Below, one piece after another: positions 33,793-48,693 of a stretch of DNA of 64,000 bases. A program made the position numbers and the translations under genes. Within the stretch, counting starts at the first letter, position 1; the number at the start of each line of letters is the position of its first letter. The notes under the pieces were generated by a model. The model saw only the letters and a program-made list of their open reading frames with translations. It ran no database searches and had not been told where the DNA came from. Source of the stretch: Petrolisthes cinctipes (Eukaryota; Arthropoda; Malacostraca; Decapoda; Porcellanidae); NCBI GenBank assembly GCA_033782935.1, contig JAWQEG010001395.1, positions 1,148,501 to 1,212,500 on the forward strand, in the 5' to 3' direction.

Positions 33793-35550
33793 TTTCGGGT
33801 GTTTTGAGACTGAATTTGAGATATTGACTTTTTGGCACCTAAAATATCGATTTTCAGCATGTTTTGGGCATGTATTTTGAAAATAATCTAACAAGGAGTA
33901 GGCATGTACAGATCGCTTCTGGGACCCCAAAATATCGAATTTTCGAGTGTTTTGAGCCTGAATTTGAGATATAAACGGGTACTGAAGATGCATGCACATA
34001 TCGACTTTTGGGCACCTAAAACATTGATTTTGAGCATGTTTTGGGCCTGTATTTTGTAAATACTCTAACACGGAGTAGGCATGTACAGATCGCTTCTGGA
34101 ACCCTTAAATATCGAATTTTCGGGTGTTTTAGGACTGAATTTGAGATATAAACGGGTACAGAAGATGCATGCACATATCGACTTTTGGGCACCTAAAAGA
34201 TCGATTTTCAGTATGTTTTTGGCCTGTATTTTGAAAATACTCTAACACCAGTAGGCATGTACAGATCGCTTCTGGGACCCCAAAATATCGAATTTGCGGG
34301 TGTTTTGGGAATGAATTTGAGATATCGCCTTTACGGGCATATAAAATATCGATTTTTAGCATGTTTTGTGCCTATATTTTGAAAATATTCTAGCACCCTA
34401 GTAGGCATGTACAGATCGCTTCTGGGACCCCAAAATATCGAATTTTCGGGTGTTTTGAGCCTGAATTTGAGATATAAACGAGTACAGAAGATGCATGTAC
34501 ATATCGACTTTTGGGCACCTAAAATATCGATTTTGAGCATGTTTTGAGCCTATATTTTGAAAACATTCTAGCACTGAGTAGGAATGTATAGATCGCTTCT
34601 GGGACCCCAAAATATCGAATTTTCGGGTGTTTTGAGCCTGAATTTGAGATATAAACGAGTATAGAAGATGCATACACATATTGACTTTGGGCACCAAAAA
34701 TATCGATTTTCAGGTTGTTTTGGGCCTGAATTTTGAAAATACTCTAACACTGAGTAGGCATGTACAGATCGCTTCTGGGACCCCAAAATATCGAATTTTC
34801 GGGTGTTTAGGGCCAGAATTTGAGATATAAACGGGTACAGAAGATGCATGCACATATCGACTTTATGGCAACTAAAAGATCGATTTTTAGCATGTTTTTA
34901 GCCTATATTTTGAAAATATTCTTGCACTGAGTAGGCATGTACAGATTGCTTCTGGAACACCAAAATATTGAATTTTCGGGTTTTTTGAGCCTGAATTTAA
35001 GATATAAACGGGTACAGAAGATACATGCACATATCGACTTTGGGCATCTAAAATATCGATTTTCAGCATGTTTTGGCCATGTATTTGGAAAATACTCTAA
35101 CACGGAGTAGGCATGTACAGATCGCTTCTGGGACCCCTAAATATCGAATTTTCGGGTGTTTTGGGCCTTAATTTGAGATATCGACTTTTTGGCACCTAAA
35201 ATATCGATTTTTAGCATGTTTTTTGCCTATATTTTGAAAATATTCTAGCACTGAGTAGGCATGTACAGATTGCTTCTGGGACCCCAAAATATTGAATTTT
35301 CGGGTGTTTAGGGCCACAATTTGAGATATAAACGGGTACAGAAGATGCATGCACATATCGACTTTTGGGCACCTAAAAGATCGATTTTCAGTATGTTTTT
35401 GGCCTGTATTTTGAAAACACTCTAACACGGAGTAGGCATGTACAGATCGCTTCTGGGACCCCTAAATATCGAATTTTCGGGTGTTTTGGGACTGAATTTG
35501 AGATATCGACTTTTTGGCACCTAAAAGATCGATTTTTAGCATGTTTTTAG

Positions 35551-35570
35551 CCTATATTTTGTAAATATTC
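35551..35570. other. Empty paralogous insertion site 1
   Basis: cctatattttgtaaatattc is uninterrupted here. The insertion at 25645-32874 lies between the bases corresponding to 35558 and 35559. The left flank aligns at offset 9914 and the right flank at offset 2684. Confidence 0.9.
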
Positions 35571-38410
35571 TAAAACTGAGTAGGCATGTACAGATTGCTT
35601 CTGTGACCCCAAAATATTGAATTTTCGGGTGTTTTGAGCCTGAATTTGAGATATAAACCGGTACAAAAGATACATGCACATATTGACTTTGGGCATCTAA
35701 AATATCGATTTTCAGCATGTTTTGGGCATGTATTTTGAAAATACTCTAACACGGAGTAGGCATGTACAGATCGCTTCTGGGACCCCAAAATATCGAATTT
35801 TCGAGTGTTTTGAGCCTGAATTTGAGATATAAACGGGTACTGAAGATGCATGCACATATCGACTTTTGGGCACCTAAAACATCGATTTTGATCATGTTTT
35901 GGGCCTGTATTTTGTAAATACTCTAACACGGAGTAGGCATGTACAGATCGCTTCTGGGACTCCATAATATCGAATTTTCGGGCGTTTTGGGCCTGAATTT
36001 GAGATATCGCCTTTACGCACCTAAAATATCGATTTTTAGCATGTTTTGAGCCTATATTTTGAAAATATTCTAGCACTGAGTAGGCATGTACAGATCGCTT
36101 CTGGGACCCCAAAATATCGAATTTTCGGGTGTTTTGAGCCTGAATTTGAGATATAAACGGGTACTGAAGATGCATGCACATATCGACTTTTGGGCACCTA
36201 AAAGATCGATTTTCAGTATGTTTTTGGCCTGTATTTTGAAAATACTCTAACACGGAGTAGGCATGTACAGATCGCTTCTGGGACCTCAAAATATTGAATT
36301 TTCGGGTGTTTAGGGCCAGAATTTGAGATATAAACGGGTACAGAAGATGCATGCACATATCGACTTTTGGGCACCTAAAAGATCGATTTTCAGTATGTTT
36401 TTGGCCTGTATTTTGAAAATACTCTAACACGGAGTAGGCATGTAGAGATCGCTTCTGGGACCCGTAAATATCGAATTTTCGGGTGTTTTGGGACTGAATT
36501 TGAGATATCGACTTTTTGGCACCTAAAAGATCGATTTTTAGCATGTTTTTAGCCTATATTTTGAAAATATTCTAGCACTGAGTAGGCATGTACAGATTGC
36601 TTCTGGAACCCCAAAATATTGAATTTTCGGGTTTTTTGAGCCTGAATTTAAGATATAAACGGATACAGAAGATACATGCACAGATTGACTTTGGGCATCT
36701 AAAATATCGATTTTCAGCATGTTTTGGGCATGTATTTTGAAAATACTCTAACACGGAGTAGGCATGTACAGATCGCTTCTGGGACCCCAAAATATCGAAT
36801 TTTCGAGTGTTTTGAGCCTGAATTTGAGATATAAACGGGTACTGAAGATGCATGCACATATCGACTTTTGGGCACCTAAAACATCGACTTTGAGCATGTT
36901 TTGGGCCTGTATTTTGTAAATACTCTAACACGGAGTAGGCATGTACAGATCGCTTCTGGAACCCCTAAATATCGAATTTTCGGGTGTTTTAGGACTGAAT
37001 TTGAGATATAAACGGGTACAGAAGATGCATGCACATATCGACTTTTGGGCACCTAAAAGATCGATTTTCAGTATGTTTTTGGCCTGTATTTTGAAAATAC
37101 TCTAACACCAGTAGGCATGTACAGATCGCTTCTGGGACCCCAAAATATCGAATTTGCGGGTGTTTTGGGAATGAATTTGAGATATCGCCTTTACGGGCAT
37201 ATAAAATATCGATTTTTAGCATGTTTTGTGCCTATATTTTGAAAATATTCTAGCACCCTAGTAGGCATGTACAGATCGCTTCTGGGACCCCAAAATATCG
37301 AATTTTCGGGTGTTTTGAGCCAGAATTTGAGATATAAACGAGTACAGAAGATGCATGTACATATCGACTTTTGGGCACCTAAAATATCGATTTTGAGCAT
37401 GTTTTGAGCCTATATTTTGAAAACATTCTAGCACTGAGTAGGAATGTATAGATCGCTTCTGGGACCCCAAAATATCGAATTTTCGGGTGTTTTGAGCCTG
37501 AATTTGAGATATAAACGAGTATAGAAGATGCATACACATATTGACTTTGGGCACCAAAAATATCGATTTTCAGGTTGTTTTGGGCCTGAATTTTGAAAAT
37601 ACTCTAACACTGACTAGGCATGTACAGATCGCTTCTGGGACCCCAAAATATCGAATTTTCGGGTGTTTAGGGCCAGAATTTGAGATATAAACGGGTACAG
37701 AAGATGCATGCACATATCGACTTTATGGCACCTAAAAGATCGATTTTTAGCATGTTTTTAGCCTATATTTTGAAAATATTCTAGCACTGAGTAGGCATGT
37801 ACAGATTGCTTCTGGAACACCAAAATATTGAATTTTCGGGTTTTTTGAGCCAGAATTTAAGATATAAACGGGTACAGAAGATACATGCACATATCGACTT
37901 TGGGCATCTAAAATATCGATTTTCAGCATGTTTTGGCCATGTATTTGGAAAATACTCTAACACGGAGTAGGCATGTACAGATCGCTTCTGGGACCCCTAA
38001 ATATCGAATTTTCGGGTGTTTTGGGCCTTAATTTGAGATATCGACTTTTTGGCACCTAAAATATCGATTTTTAGCATGTTTTTTGCCTATATTTTGAAAA
38101 TATTCTAGCACTGAGTAGGCATGTACAGATTGCTTCTGGGACCCCAAAATATTGAATTTTTGGGTGTTTAGGGCCACAATTTGAGATATAAACGGGTACA
38201 GAAGATGCATTAACATATCGACTTTTGGGCACCTAAAAGATCGATTTTCAGTATGTTTTTGGCCTGTATTTTGAAAATACTCTAACACGGAATAGGCATG
38301 TACAGATCGCTTCTGGGACCCCTAAATATCGAATTTTCGGGTGTTTTGGGACTGAATTTGAGATATCGACTTTTTGGCACCTAAAAGATCGATTTTTAGC
38401 ATGTTTTTAG

Positions 38411-38430
38411 CCTATATTTTGTAAATATTC
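38411..38430. other. Empty paralogous insertion site 2
   Basis: The sequence is the same as at 35551-35570, 2860 bp further on. The position corresponding to the insertion is 38418^38419. Confidence 0.9.
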
Positions 38431-40259
38431 TAAAACTGAGTAGGCATGTACAGATTGCTTCTGTGACCCCAAAATATTGAATTTTCGGGTGTTTTGAGCC
38501 TGAATTTGAGATATAAACAGGTAGAAAAGATACATGCACATATTGACTTTGGGCATCTAAAATATCGATTTTCAGCATGTTTTGGGCATGTATTTTGAAA
38601 ATACTCTAACACGGAGTAGGCATGTACAGATCGCATCTGGGACCCCAAAATATCGAATTTTCGAGTGTTTTGAGCCTGAATTTGAGATATAAACGGGTAC
38701 TGAAGATGCATGCACATATCGACTTTTGGGAACCTAAAACATCGATTTTGAGCATGTTTTGGGCCTGTATTTTGTAAATACTCTAACACGGAGTAGGCAT
38801 GTACAGATCGCTTCAGGAACCCCTAAATATCGAATTTTCGGGTGTTTTAGGACTGAATTTGAGATATAAACGGGTACAGAAGATGCATGCACATATCGAC
38901 TTTTGGGCACATAAAACATCGATTTTTAACATGTTTTGGGCGGGTATTTTGAAAATACTCTAACACGGAGTAGGCATGTACAGATCGCTACTGGGACCCC
39001 TAAATATCGAATTTTCGGGTGTTTTGGGCCTTAATTTGAAATATCGACTTTTTGGCACCTAAAATATCGATTTTTTAGCATGTTTTTAGCCTATATTTTG
39101 AAAATATTCTAGCACTGAGTAGGCATGTACAGATTGCTTCTGGGACCCCAAAATATTTAATTTTCGGGTGTTTAGGGCCAGAATTTGAGATATAAACGGG
39201 TACAGAAGATGCATTCACATATCAACTTTTGGGCACCTAAAAGATCGATTTTCAGTATGTTTTTGGCCTGTTTTTTTAAAATACTCTAACACGGAGTAGG
39301 CATGTACAGATCGCTTCTGGGACCCCAAAATATCGAATTTTCGGGTGTTTTGGGAATGAATTTGAGATATCGCCTTTACGCACCTAAAATATCGATTTTT
39401 AGCATGTTTTGAGCCTATATTTTGAAAATCTTCGAACACTGAGTAGGCATGTACAGATCGCTTCTGGGACCCCAAAATATCGAATTTTCGGGTGTTTTGA
39501 GCCTGAATTTGAGATATAAACGAGTACAGAATATGCATGCACATATCGACTTTTGGGAATCTAAAATATCGATTTTGAGCATGTTTTGAGCCTATATTTT
39601 GAAAATATTCTAGCACTGAGTAGACATGTACAGATCGCTTCTGGGACCCAAAATATCGAATTTTCGGGTGTTTTGAGCCTGAATTTGAGATATAAACGAG
39701 TATAGAAGATGCATACACATATTGACTTTGGGCACCAAAAATATCGATTTTCAGCTTGTTTTGGGCCTGAATTTTGAAAATACTCTAAAACGGAGTAGGC
39801 ATGTACAGATCGCTTCTGGGACCCCAAAATATCAAATTTTTGGGTGTTCAGGGTCAGAATTTGAGATATAAACGGGTATAGAAGATGCATGCACATATCG
39901 ACTTTTGGGCACCTAAAAGATCGATTTTCAGTATGTTTTTGGCCTGTATTTCGAAAATACTCTAACACGGAGTAGGCATGTACAGATCGCTCCTGGGACC
40001 CCTAAATATCGAATTTTCGGGTGTTTTGGGACTGAATTTGAGATATCGACTTTTTGGCACCTAAAAGATCGATTTTTAGCATGTTTTTGGCCTGTATTTT
40101 GAAAATACTCTAACACGGAGTAGGCATGTACAGATTGCTTCTGGGACCCCAAAATATTAAATTTTCGGGTGTTTTGAGCCTGAATTTGAGATATAAAAGG
40201 GTACAGAAGATACATGCACATATTGACTTTGGGCTTCTAAATTATCGATTTTCAGCATG

Positions 40260-41920
40260 TTTTGGGCATGTATTTTGAAAATCCTCTAACACGGAGTAGG
40301 CATGTACAGATCGCTTCTAGGACCCCAAAATATCGAATTTTCGGGTGTTTTGAGCCTGAACTTGAGATATAAACGGGTACTGAAGATGCATGCACATATC
40401 GACATTTGGGCACCTAAAACATCGATTTTGAGCATGTTTTGGGCCTGTATTTTGAAAATGCTCTACCACGGAGTAGGCATGTACAGATCACTTCTGGGAC
40501 CCAAAAATATCGAATTTTCGGGTGTTTTCAGCCTGAATTTGAGATATAAACGGGTACTGAAGATGCATGCACATATCGATTTTTTGGCACCTAAAACATC
40601 GATTTTTAACATGTTTTGGGCGGGTATTTTGAAAATACTCTAACACTGAGTAGGCATGTACAGATCGCTACTGGGACCCCTAAATATCGAATTTTCGGGT
40701 GTTTTGGGCCTTAATTTGAAATATCGACTTTTTGGCACCTAAACTATCGATTTTTTAGCATGTTTTTAGCCTATATTTTGAAAATATTCTAGCACTGAGT
40801 AGGCATGTACAGATTGCTTCTGGGACCCCAAAATATTGAATTTTCGGGTGTTTAGGGCCAGAATTTGAGATATAAACGGGTACAGAAGATGCAGTCACAT
40901 ATCAACTTTTGGGCACCTAAAAGATCGATTTTCAGTATGTTTTTGGCCTGTATTTTGAAAATACTCTAACACGGAGTAGGCATGTACAGATCGCTTCTGG
41001 GACCCATAAATATCGGATTTTCGGGTGTTTTGGGACTGAATTTGAGATATCGACTTTTTGGCACCTAAAAGATCGATTTTTAGCATGTTTTTAGCCTATA
41101 TTTTGAAAATATTCTAGCACTGACTAGGCATGTACAGATTGCTTCTGGGACCCCAAAATATTGAATTTTCAGGTGTTTTGAGCCTGAATTTGAGATATAA
41201 ACGGGTACAGAAGATACATGCACATATTGACTTTGGGCATCTAAAATATCGATTTTCAGCATGTTTTGGGCATGTATTTTAAAAATACTCTAACACGGAG
41301 TAGGCATGTACAGATCGCTTCTGTGACCCCAAACTATCGAATTTTCGGGTGTTTTGAGCCTGAATTTGAGATATAAACGGGTACTGAAGATGCATGCACA
41401 TATCGACTTTTGGGCACCTAAAACATCGATTTTGAGCATGTTTTGGGCCTGGATTTTGTAAATACTCTAACACGGAATAGGCATGTACAGATCGCTTCTG
41501 GGACCCCAAAATATCGAATTTTCGGGTGTTTTGGGAATGAATTTGAGATATCGCCTTTACGCACCTAAAATATCGATTTTTAGCATTTTTTGAGCCTATA
41601 TTTTGAAAATCTTCGAACACTGAGTAGGCATGTACAGATCGCTTCTGGGGCCCCAAAATATCGAATTTTCGGGTGTTTTGAGCCTGAATTTGAGATATAA
41701 ACGAGTACAGAAGATGCATGCACATATCGACTTTTGGGCACCTAAAATATCGATTTTGAGCATGTTTTGAGCCTATATTTTGAAAATATTCTAGCACTGA
41801 GTAGACATGTACAGATCGCTTCTGGGACCCCAAAATATCGAATTTTCGGGTGTTTTGAGCCTGAATTTGAGATATAAACGAGTATAGAAGATGCATACAC
41901 ATATTGACTTTGGGCACCAA
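40260..41920. repeat. Higher-order segment, copy 1 of 3
   Basis: This block recurs at about 44,474-46,134 (offset 4214) and again at 46,685-48,345 (further offset 2211). Shared rare variants include cttctaggacccc with gcctgaacttgag, ctctaccacggag, gttttcagcctg, aacatgttttgggcggg and the gactaggcatg junction. Confidence 0.78.
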
Positions 41921-44473
41921 AAATATCGATTTTCAGCTTGTTTTGGGCCTGAATTTTAAAAATACTCTAAAACGGAGTAGGCATGTACAGATCGCTTCTG
42001 GGACCCCAAAATATCAAATTTTTCGGTGTTCAGGGCCAGAATTTGAGATATAAACGGGTATAGAAGATGCATGCACATATCGACTTTTGGGCACCAAAAA
42101 TATCGATTTTCAGCTTGTTTTGGGCCTGAATTTTGAAAATACTCTAACACGGAGTAGGCATGTACAGATCGCTCCTGGGACCCCTAAATATCGAATTTTC
42201 GGGTGTTTTGGGACTGAATTTGAGATATCGACTTTTTGGCACCTTAAAGATCGATTTTTAGCATGTTTTTAGACTATATTTTGAAAATATTCTAGCACTG
42301 AGTAGGCATGTACAGATTGCTTCTGGGACCCCAAAATATTGAATTTTCGGGTGTTTAGGGCCAGAATTTGAGATATAAACGGGTAAAGAAGATGCATGCA
42401 CATATCGACTTTTGGGCACCTAAAAGATCGATTTTCAGTATGTTTTTGGCCTGTATTTTGAAAATACTCTAACACCAGTAGGCATGTACAGATCCCTTCT
42501 GGGACCCCAAAATATCGAGATTTCGGTTGTTTTGGGAATGAATTTGAGATATCGCCTTTACGCACCTAAAATATCGATTTTTAGCATGTTTTGTGCCTAT
42601 ATTTTGAAAATATTCTAGCACACTAGTAGGCATGTACAGATCGCTCCTGGGACCCCAAAATATCGAATTTTCGGGTGTTTTGAGCCTGAATTTGAGATAT
42701 AAACGAGTATAGAAGATGCATACACATATTGACTTTGGGCACCAAAAATATCGATTTTTAGCTTGTTTGGGGCCTGAATTTTGAAAATACTCTAACACGG
42801 AGTAAGCATGTACAGATCGCTTCTGGGACAAAAAAATATCAAATTTTCGGGTGTTTAGGGCCAAAATTTGAGATATAAACGGGTACAGAATATCCATGCC
42901 CATATCGACTTTTGGGCACCTAAAAGATCGATTTTCAGTATGTTTTTGGCCTGTATTTTGAAAATACTTTAACACGGAGTAGGCATGTACAGATCGTTTC
43001 TGGGACCCATAAATATCGAATTTTCGGGTGTTTTGGGACTGAATTTGAGATATCTACTTTTTGGCACCTAAAAGATCGATTTTTAGCATGTTTTTAGCCT
43101 ATATTTTGAAAATGTTCTAGCACTGAGTAGGCATGTACAGATTGCTTCTGTGACCCCAAAATATTAAATTTTCGGGTGTTTTGAGCCTGAATTTGAGATA
43201 TAAACCGGTACAGAAAATACATGCACATATTGACTTTGGGCATCTAAAATATCGATTTTCAGCATGTTTTGGGCATGTATTTTGAAAATACTCTAACACG
43301 GAGTAGGCATGTACATATCGCTTCTGGGACCACAAAATAAAGAATTTTCGAGTGTTTTGAGCCTGAATTTGAGATATAAACGGGTACTGAAGAGGCATGC
43401 ACATATCGACTTTTGGGCACCTAAAACATCGATTTTGAGCATGTTTTGGGCCTGTATTTTGTAAATACTCTAACACGGAGTAGGCATGTACAGATCGCTT
43501 CTGGGACCCCTAAATATCGAATTTTCGGGTGTTTTGGGACTGAATTTGAGATATAAACGGGTACAGAAGATGCATGCACATATCGACTTTTGGGCACATA
43601 AAAGATCGATTTTCAGTATGTTTTTGGCCTGTATTTTGAAAATACTCTAACACCAGTAGGCATGTACAGATCGCTTCTTGGACCCCAAAATATCGAATTT
43701 TCAGGTGTTTTGGGAATGAATTTGAGATATCGCCTTTACGCACCTAAAATATCGATTTTTAGCATGTTTTGTGCCTATATTTTGAAAATATTCTAGCACC
43801 CTAGTAGGCATGTACAGATCGCTTCTGGGACCCCAAAATATCGAATTTTCGGGTGTTTTGAGCCAGAATTTGAGATATAAACGAGTACAGAAGATGCATG
43901 CACATATTGAATTTTGGGCACCTAAAATATCGATTTTTAGCATGTTTTGAGCCTATATTTTGAAAACATTCTAGCGCTGAGTAGGCATGTACAGATCGCT
44001 TCTGGGACCCCAAAATATCGAATTTTCGGGTGTTTTGAGCCTGAATTTGAGATATAAACGAGTATAGAAGATGCATACACATATTGACTTTGGGCACCAA
44101 AAATATCGATTTTCAGCTTGTTTTGGGCCTGAATTTTGAAAATACTCTAACACGGAGTAGGCATGTACAGATCGCTTCTGGGACCAAAAAATATCAATTT
44201 TTTTGTTTTTTAGGGCCAGAATTTGAGATATAAACGGGTACAGATAATGCATGCACATATCGACTTTTGGGCACCTAAAAGATCGATTTTCAGTATGTTT
44301 TTGGCCTGTATTTTGAAAATACTCTAACACGGAGTAGGCATGTACAGATTGCTTCTGGGACCCCAAAATATTAAATTTTCGGGTGTTTTGAGCCTGAATT
44401 TGAGATATAAACGGGTACAGAAGATACATGCACATATTGACTTTGGGCATCTAAAATATCGATTTTCAGCATG

Positions 44474-47400
44474 TTTTGGGCATGTATTTTGAAAATCCTC
44501 TAACACGTAGTAGGCATGTACAGATCGCTTCTAGGACCCCAAAATATCGAATTTTCGGGTGTTTTGAGCCTGAACTTGAGATATAAACGGGTACTGAAGA
44601 TGCATGCACATATCGACTTTTGGGCACCTAAAACATCGATTTTGAGCATGTTTTGGGCCTGTATCTTGAAAATACTCTACCACGGAGTAGGCATGTACAG
44701 ATCGCTTCTGGGACCCAAAAATATCGAATTTTCGGGTGTTTTCAGCCTGAATTTGAGATATAAACGGGTACTGAAGATGCATGCACATATCGATTTTTTG
44801 GCACCTAAAACATCGATTTTTAACATGTTTTGGGCGGGTATTTTGAAAATACTCTAACACGAAGTAGGCATGTACAGATCGCTACTGGGACCCCTAAATA
44901 TCGAATTTTCGGGTGTTTTGGTCCTTAATTTGAAATATCGACTTTTTGGCACCTAAAATATCGATTTTTTAGCATGTTTTTAGCCTATATTTTGAAAATA
45001 TTCTAGCACTGAGTAGGCATGTACAGATTGCTTCTGGGACCCCAAAATATTGAATTTTCGGGTGTTTAGGGCCAGAATTTGAGATATAAATGGGTACAGA
45101 AGATGCAGTCACATATCAACTTTTGGGCACCTAAAATATCGATTTTCAGTATGTTTTCGGCCTGTATTTTGAAAATACTCTAACACGGAGTAGGCATGTA
45201 CAGATCGCTTCTGGGACCCCTAAATATCGGATTTTCGGGTGTTTTGGGACTGAATTTGAGATATCGACTTTTTGGCACCTAAAAGATCGATTTTTAGCAT
45301 GTTTTTAGCCTATATTTTGAAAATATTCTAGCACTGACTAGGCATGTACAGATTGCTTCTGGGACCCCAAAATATTGAATTTTCAGGTGTTTTGAGCCTG
45401 AATTTGAGATATAAACGGGTACAGAAGATACATGCACATATTGACTTTGGGCATCTAAAATATCGATTTTCAGCATGTTTTGGGCATGCATTTTAAAAAT
45501 ACTCTAACACGGAGTAGGCATGTACAGATCGCTTCTGTGACCCCAAAATATCGAATTTTCGGGTGTTTTGAGCCTGAATTTGAGATATAAACGGGTACTG
45601 AAGATGCATGCACATATCGACTTTTGGGCACCTAAAACATCGATTTTGAGCATGTTTTGGGCCTGTATTTTGTAAATACTCTAACACGGAATATGCATGT
45701 ACAGATCGCTTCTGGGACCCCAAAATATCGAATTTTCGGGTGTTTTGGGAATGAATTTGAGATATCGCCTTTACGCACCTAAAATATCGATTTTTAGCAT
45801 TTTTTGAGCCTATATTTTGAAAATCTTCGAGCACTGAGTAGGCATGTACAGATCGCTTCTGGGACCCCAAAATATCGAATTTTCGGGTGTTTTGAGCCTG
45901 AATTTGAGATATAAACGAGTACAGAAGATGCATGCACATATCGACTTTTGGGCACCTAAAATATCGATTTTGAGCATGTTTTAAACCTATATTTTGAAAA
46001 CATTCTAGCACTGAGTAGACATGTACAGATGGCTTCTGGGACCCCAAAATATCGAATTTTCGGGTGTTTTGAGCCTGAATTTGAGATATAAACGAGTACA
46101 GATGATGCATGCACATATTGACTTTTGGGCACCTAAAATATCGATTTTTAGCATGTTTTGAGCCTATATTTTGAAAACATTCTAGCACTGAGTAGGCATG
46201 TACAGATCGCTTCTGGGACCCCAAAATATCGAATTTTCAGTTGTTTTGAGCCTGAATTTGAGATATAAACGAGTATAGAAGATGCATACACATATTGACT
46301 TTGGGCACCAAAAATATCGATTTTCAGCTTGTTTTGGGCCTGAATTTTGAAAATACTCTAACACGGAGTAGTCATGTACAGATCGCTTCTGGGACCCAAA
46401 AATATCAAATTTTTTGGTTTTTAGGGCCAGAATTTGAGATATAAACGGGTACAGATAATGCATGCACATATCGACTTTTGGGCACCTAAAAGATCGATTT
46501 TCAGTATGATTTTGGCCTGTATTTTGAAAATACTCTAACACGGAGTAGGCATGTACAGATTGCTTCTGGGACCCCAAAATATTGAATTTTCGGGTGTTTT
46601 GAGCCGTTATTTGAGATATAAACGGGTACAGAAGATACATGCACATATTGACTTTGGGCATCTAAATTATCGATTTTCAGCATGTTTTGGGCATGTATTT
46701 TGAAAATCCTCTAACACGGAGTAGGCATGTACAGATCACTTCTAGGACCCCAAAATATCGAATTTTCGGGTGTTTTGAGCCTGAACTTGAGATATAAACG
46801 GGTACTGTAGATGCATGCACATATCGACTTTTGGGCACCTAAAACATCGATTTTGAGCATGTTTTGGGCCTGTATTTTGAAAATACTCTACCACGGAGTA
46901 GGCATGTACAGATCGCTTCTGGGACCCAAAAATATCGAATTTTCGGGTGTTTTCAGCCTGAATTTGAGATATAAACGGGTACTGAAGATGCATGCACATA
47001 TCGATTTTTTGGCACCTATAACATCGATTTTTAACATGTTTTGGGCGGGTATTTTGAAAATACTCTAACACGAAGTAGGCATGTACAGATCGCTACTGGG
47101 ACCCCTAAATATCGAATTTTCGGGTGTTTTGGGCCTTAATTTGAAATATCGACTTTTTGGCACCTAAAATATCGATTTTTTAGCATGTTTTTAGCCTATA
47201 TTTTGAAAATATTCTAGCACTGAGTAGGCATGTACAGATTGCTTCTGGGACCCTAAAATATTGAATTTTCGTGTGTTTAGGGCCAGAATTTGAGATATAA
47301 ACGGGTACAGAAGATGCAGTCACATATCAACTTTTGGGCACCTAAAAGATCGATTTTCAGTATGTTTTTGGCCTGTATTTTGAAAATACTCTAACACGGA

Positions 47401-48345
47401 GTAGGCATGTACAGATCGCTTCTGGGACCTCTAAATATCGGATTTTCGGGTGTTTTGGGACTGAATTTGAGATATCGACTTTTTGGCACCTTAAAAATCG
47501 ATTTTTAGCATGTTTTTAGCCTATATTTTGAAAATATTCTAGCACTGACTAGGCATGTACAGATTGCTTCTGGGACCCCAAAATATTGAATTTTCAGGTG
47601 TTTTGAGCCTAAATTTGAGATATAAACGGGTACAGAATATACATGCACATATTGACTTTGGGCATCTAAAATATCGATTTTCAGCATGTTTTGGGCATGT
47701 ATTTTAAAAATACTCTAACACGGATTAGGCATGTACAGATCGCTTCTGTGACCCCAAAATATCGAATTTTCGGGTGTTTTGAGCCTGAATTTGAGATATA
47801 AACGGGTACTGAAGATGGATGCACATATCGACTTTTGGGCACCTAAAACATCGATTTTGAGCATGTTTTGGGCCTGTATTTTGTAAATACTCTAACACGG
47901 AATAGGCATGTACAGATCGCTTCTGGGACCCCAAAATATCGAATTTTCGGGTGTTTTGGGAATGAATTTGAGATATCGCCTTTACGCACCTAAAATATCG
48001 ATTTTTAGCATTTTTTGAGCCTATATTTTGAAAATCTTCGAGCACTGAGTAGGCATGTACAGATCGCTTCTGGGACCCCAAAATATCGAATTTTCGGGTG
48101 TTTTGAGCCTGAATTTGAGATATAAACGAGTACAGAAGATGCATGCACATATCGACTTTTGGGCACCTAAAATATCGATTTTGAGCATGTTTTGAGCCTA
48201 TATTTTGAAAACATTCTAGCACTGAGTTGACATGTACAGATCGCTTGTGGGACCCCAAAATATCGAATTTTCGGGTGTTTTGAGCCTGAATTTGAGATAT
48301 AAACGAGTATAGAAGATGCATACACATATTGACTTTGGTCACCAA
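44474..48345. repeat. Higher-order segment, copies 2 and 3 with 2211-bp offset
   Basis: About 44,474-46,134 and 46,685-48,345 match one another and the block at 40.26-41.92 kb. The stretch from 46.1 to 46.7 kb sits between them. Markers are those listed for copy 1. Edges are approximate. Confidence 0.76.
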
Positions 48346-48693
48346 AAATATCGATTTTCAGCTTGTTTTGGGCCTGAATTTTAAAAATACTCTAAAATGG
48401 AGTAGGCATGTACAGATCGTTTCTGGGACCCCAAAATATCGAATTTTTGGGTTTTCAGGGCCAGAATTTGAGATATAAACGGGTATAAAAGATGCATGCA
48501 CATATCGACTTTTGGGCACCTAAAAGATCGATTTTCAGTATGTTTTTGGCCTGTATTTCGAAAATACTCTAACACGGAGTAGGCATGTACAGATCGCTTC
48601 TGGGACACCTAAATATCGAATTTTCGGGTGTTTTGGGACTGAATTTGAGATATCGACTTTTTGGCACCTAAAAGATCGATTTTTAGCATGTTT

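Larger units (their letters stand above)
32875..38418. repeat. Large higher-order repeat, copies of 2684 and 2860 bp
   Basis: Copy 1 spans 32875-35558 and copy 2 spans 35559-38418. A third partial copy starts at 38419 and diverges near 38.9 kb. All begin ttgtaaatattctaaaactgag, a variant rare elsewhere, and share ataaacc/cag-gta-aaaagatac, gggcgttttggg and the unusual caccctagtaggcat and gatatcgcctttacgggcat monomers. Copy 2 is 176 bp (one monomer) longer than copy 1. Point changes are few. Confidence 0.83.

Noticed and set aside
32886..33860. 324-codon minus-strand frame as a repeat-protein gene
   Set aside because: It is made only of satellite monomers, and its near-copy at 35570-36544 breaks and restores with ordinary array variants. 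No promoter, intron or non-satellite domain is visible.
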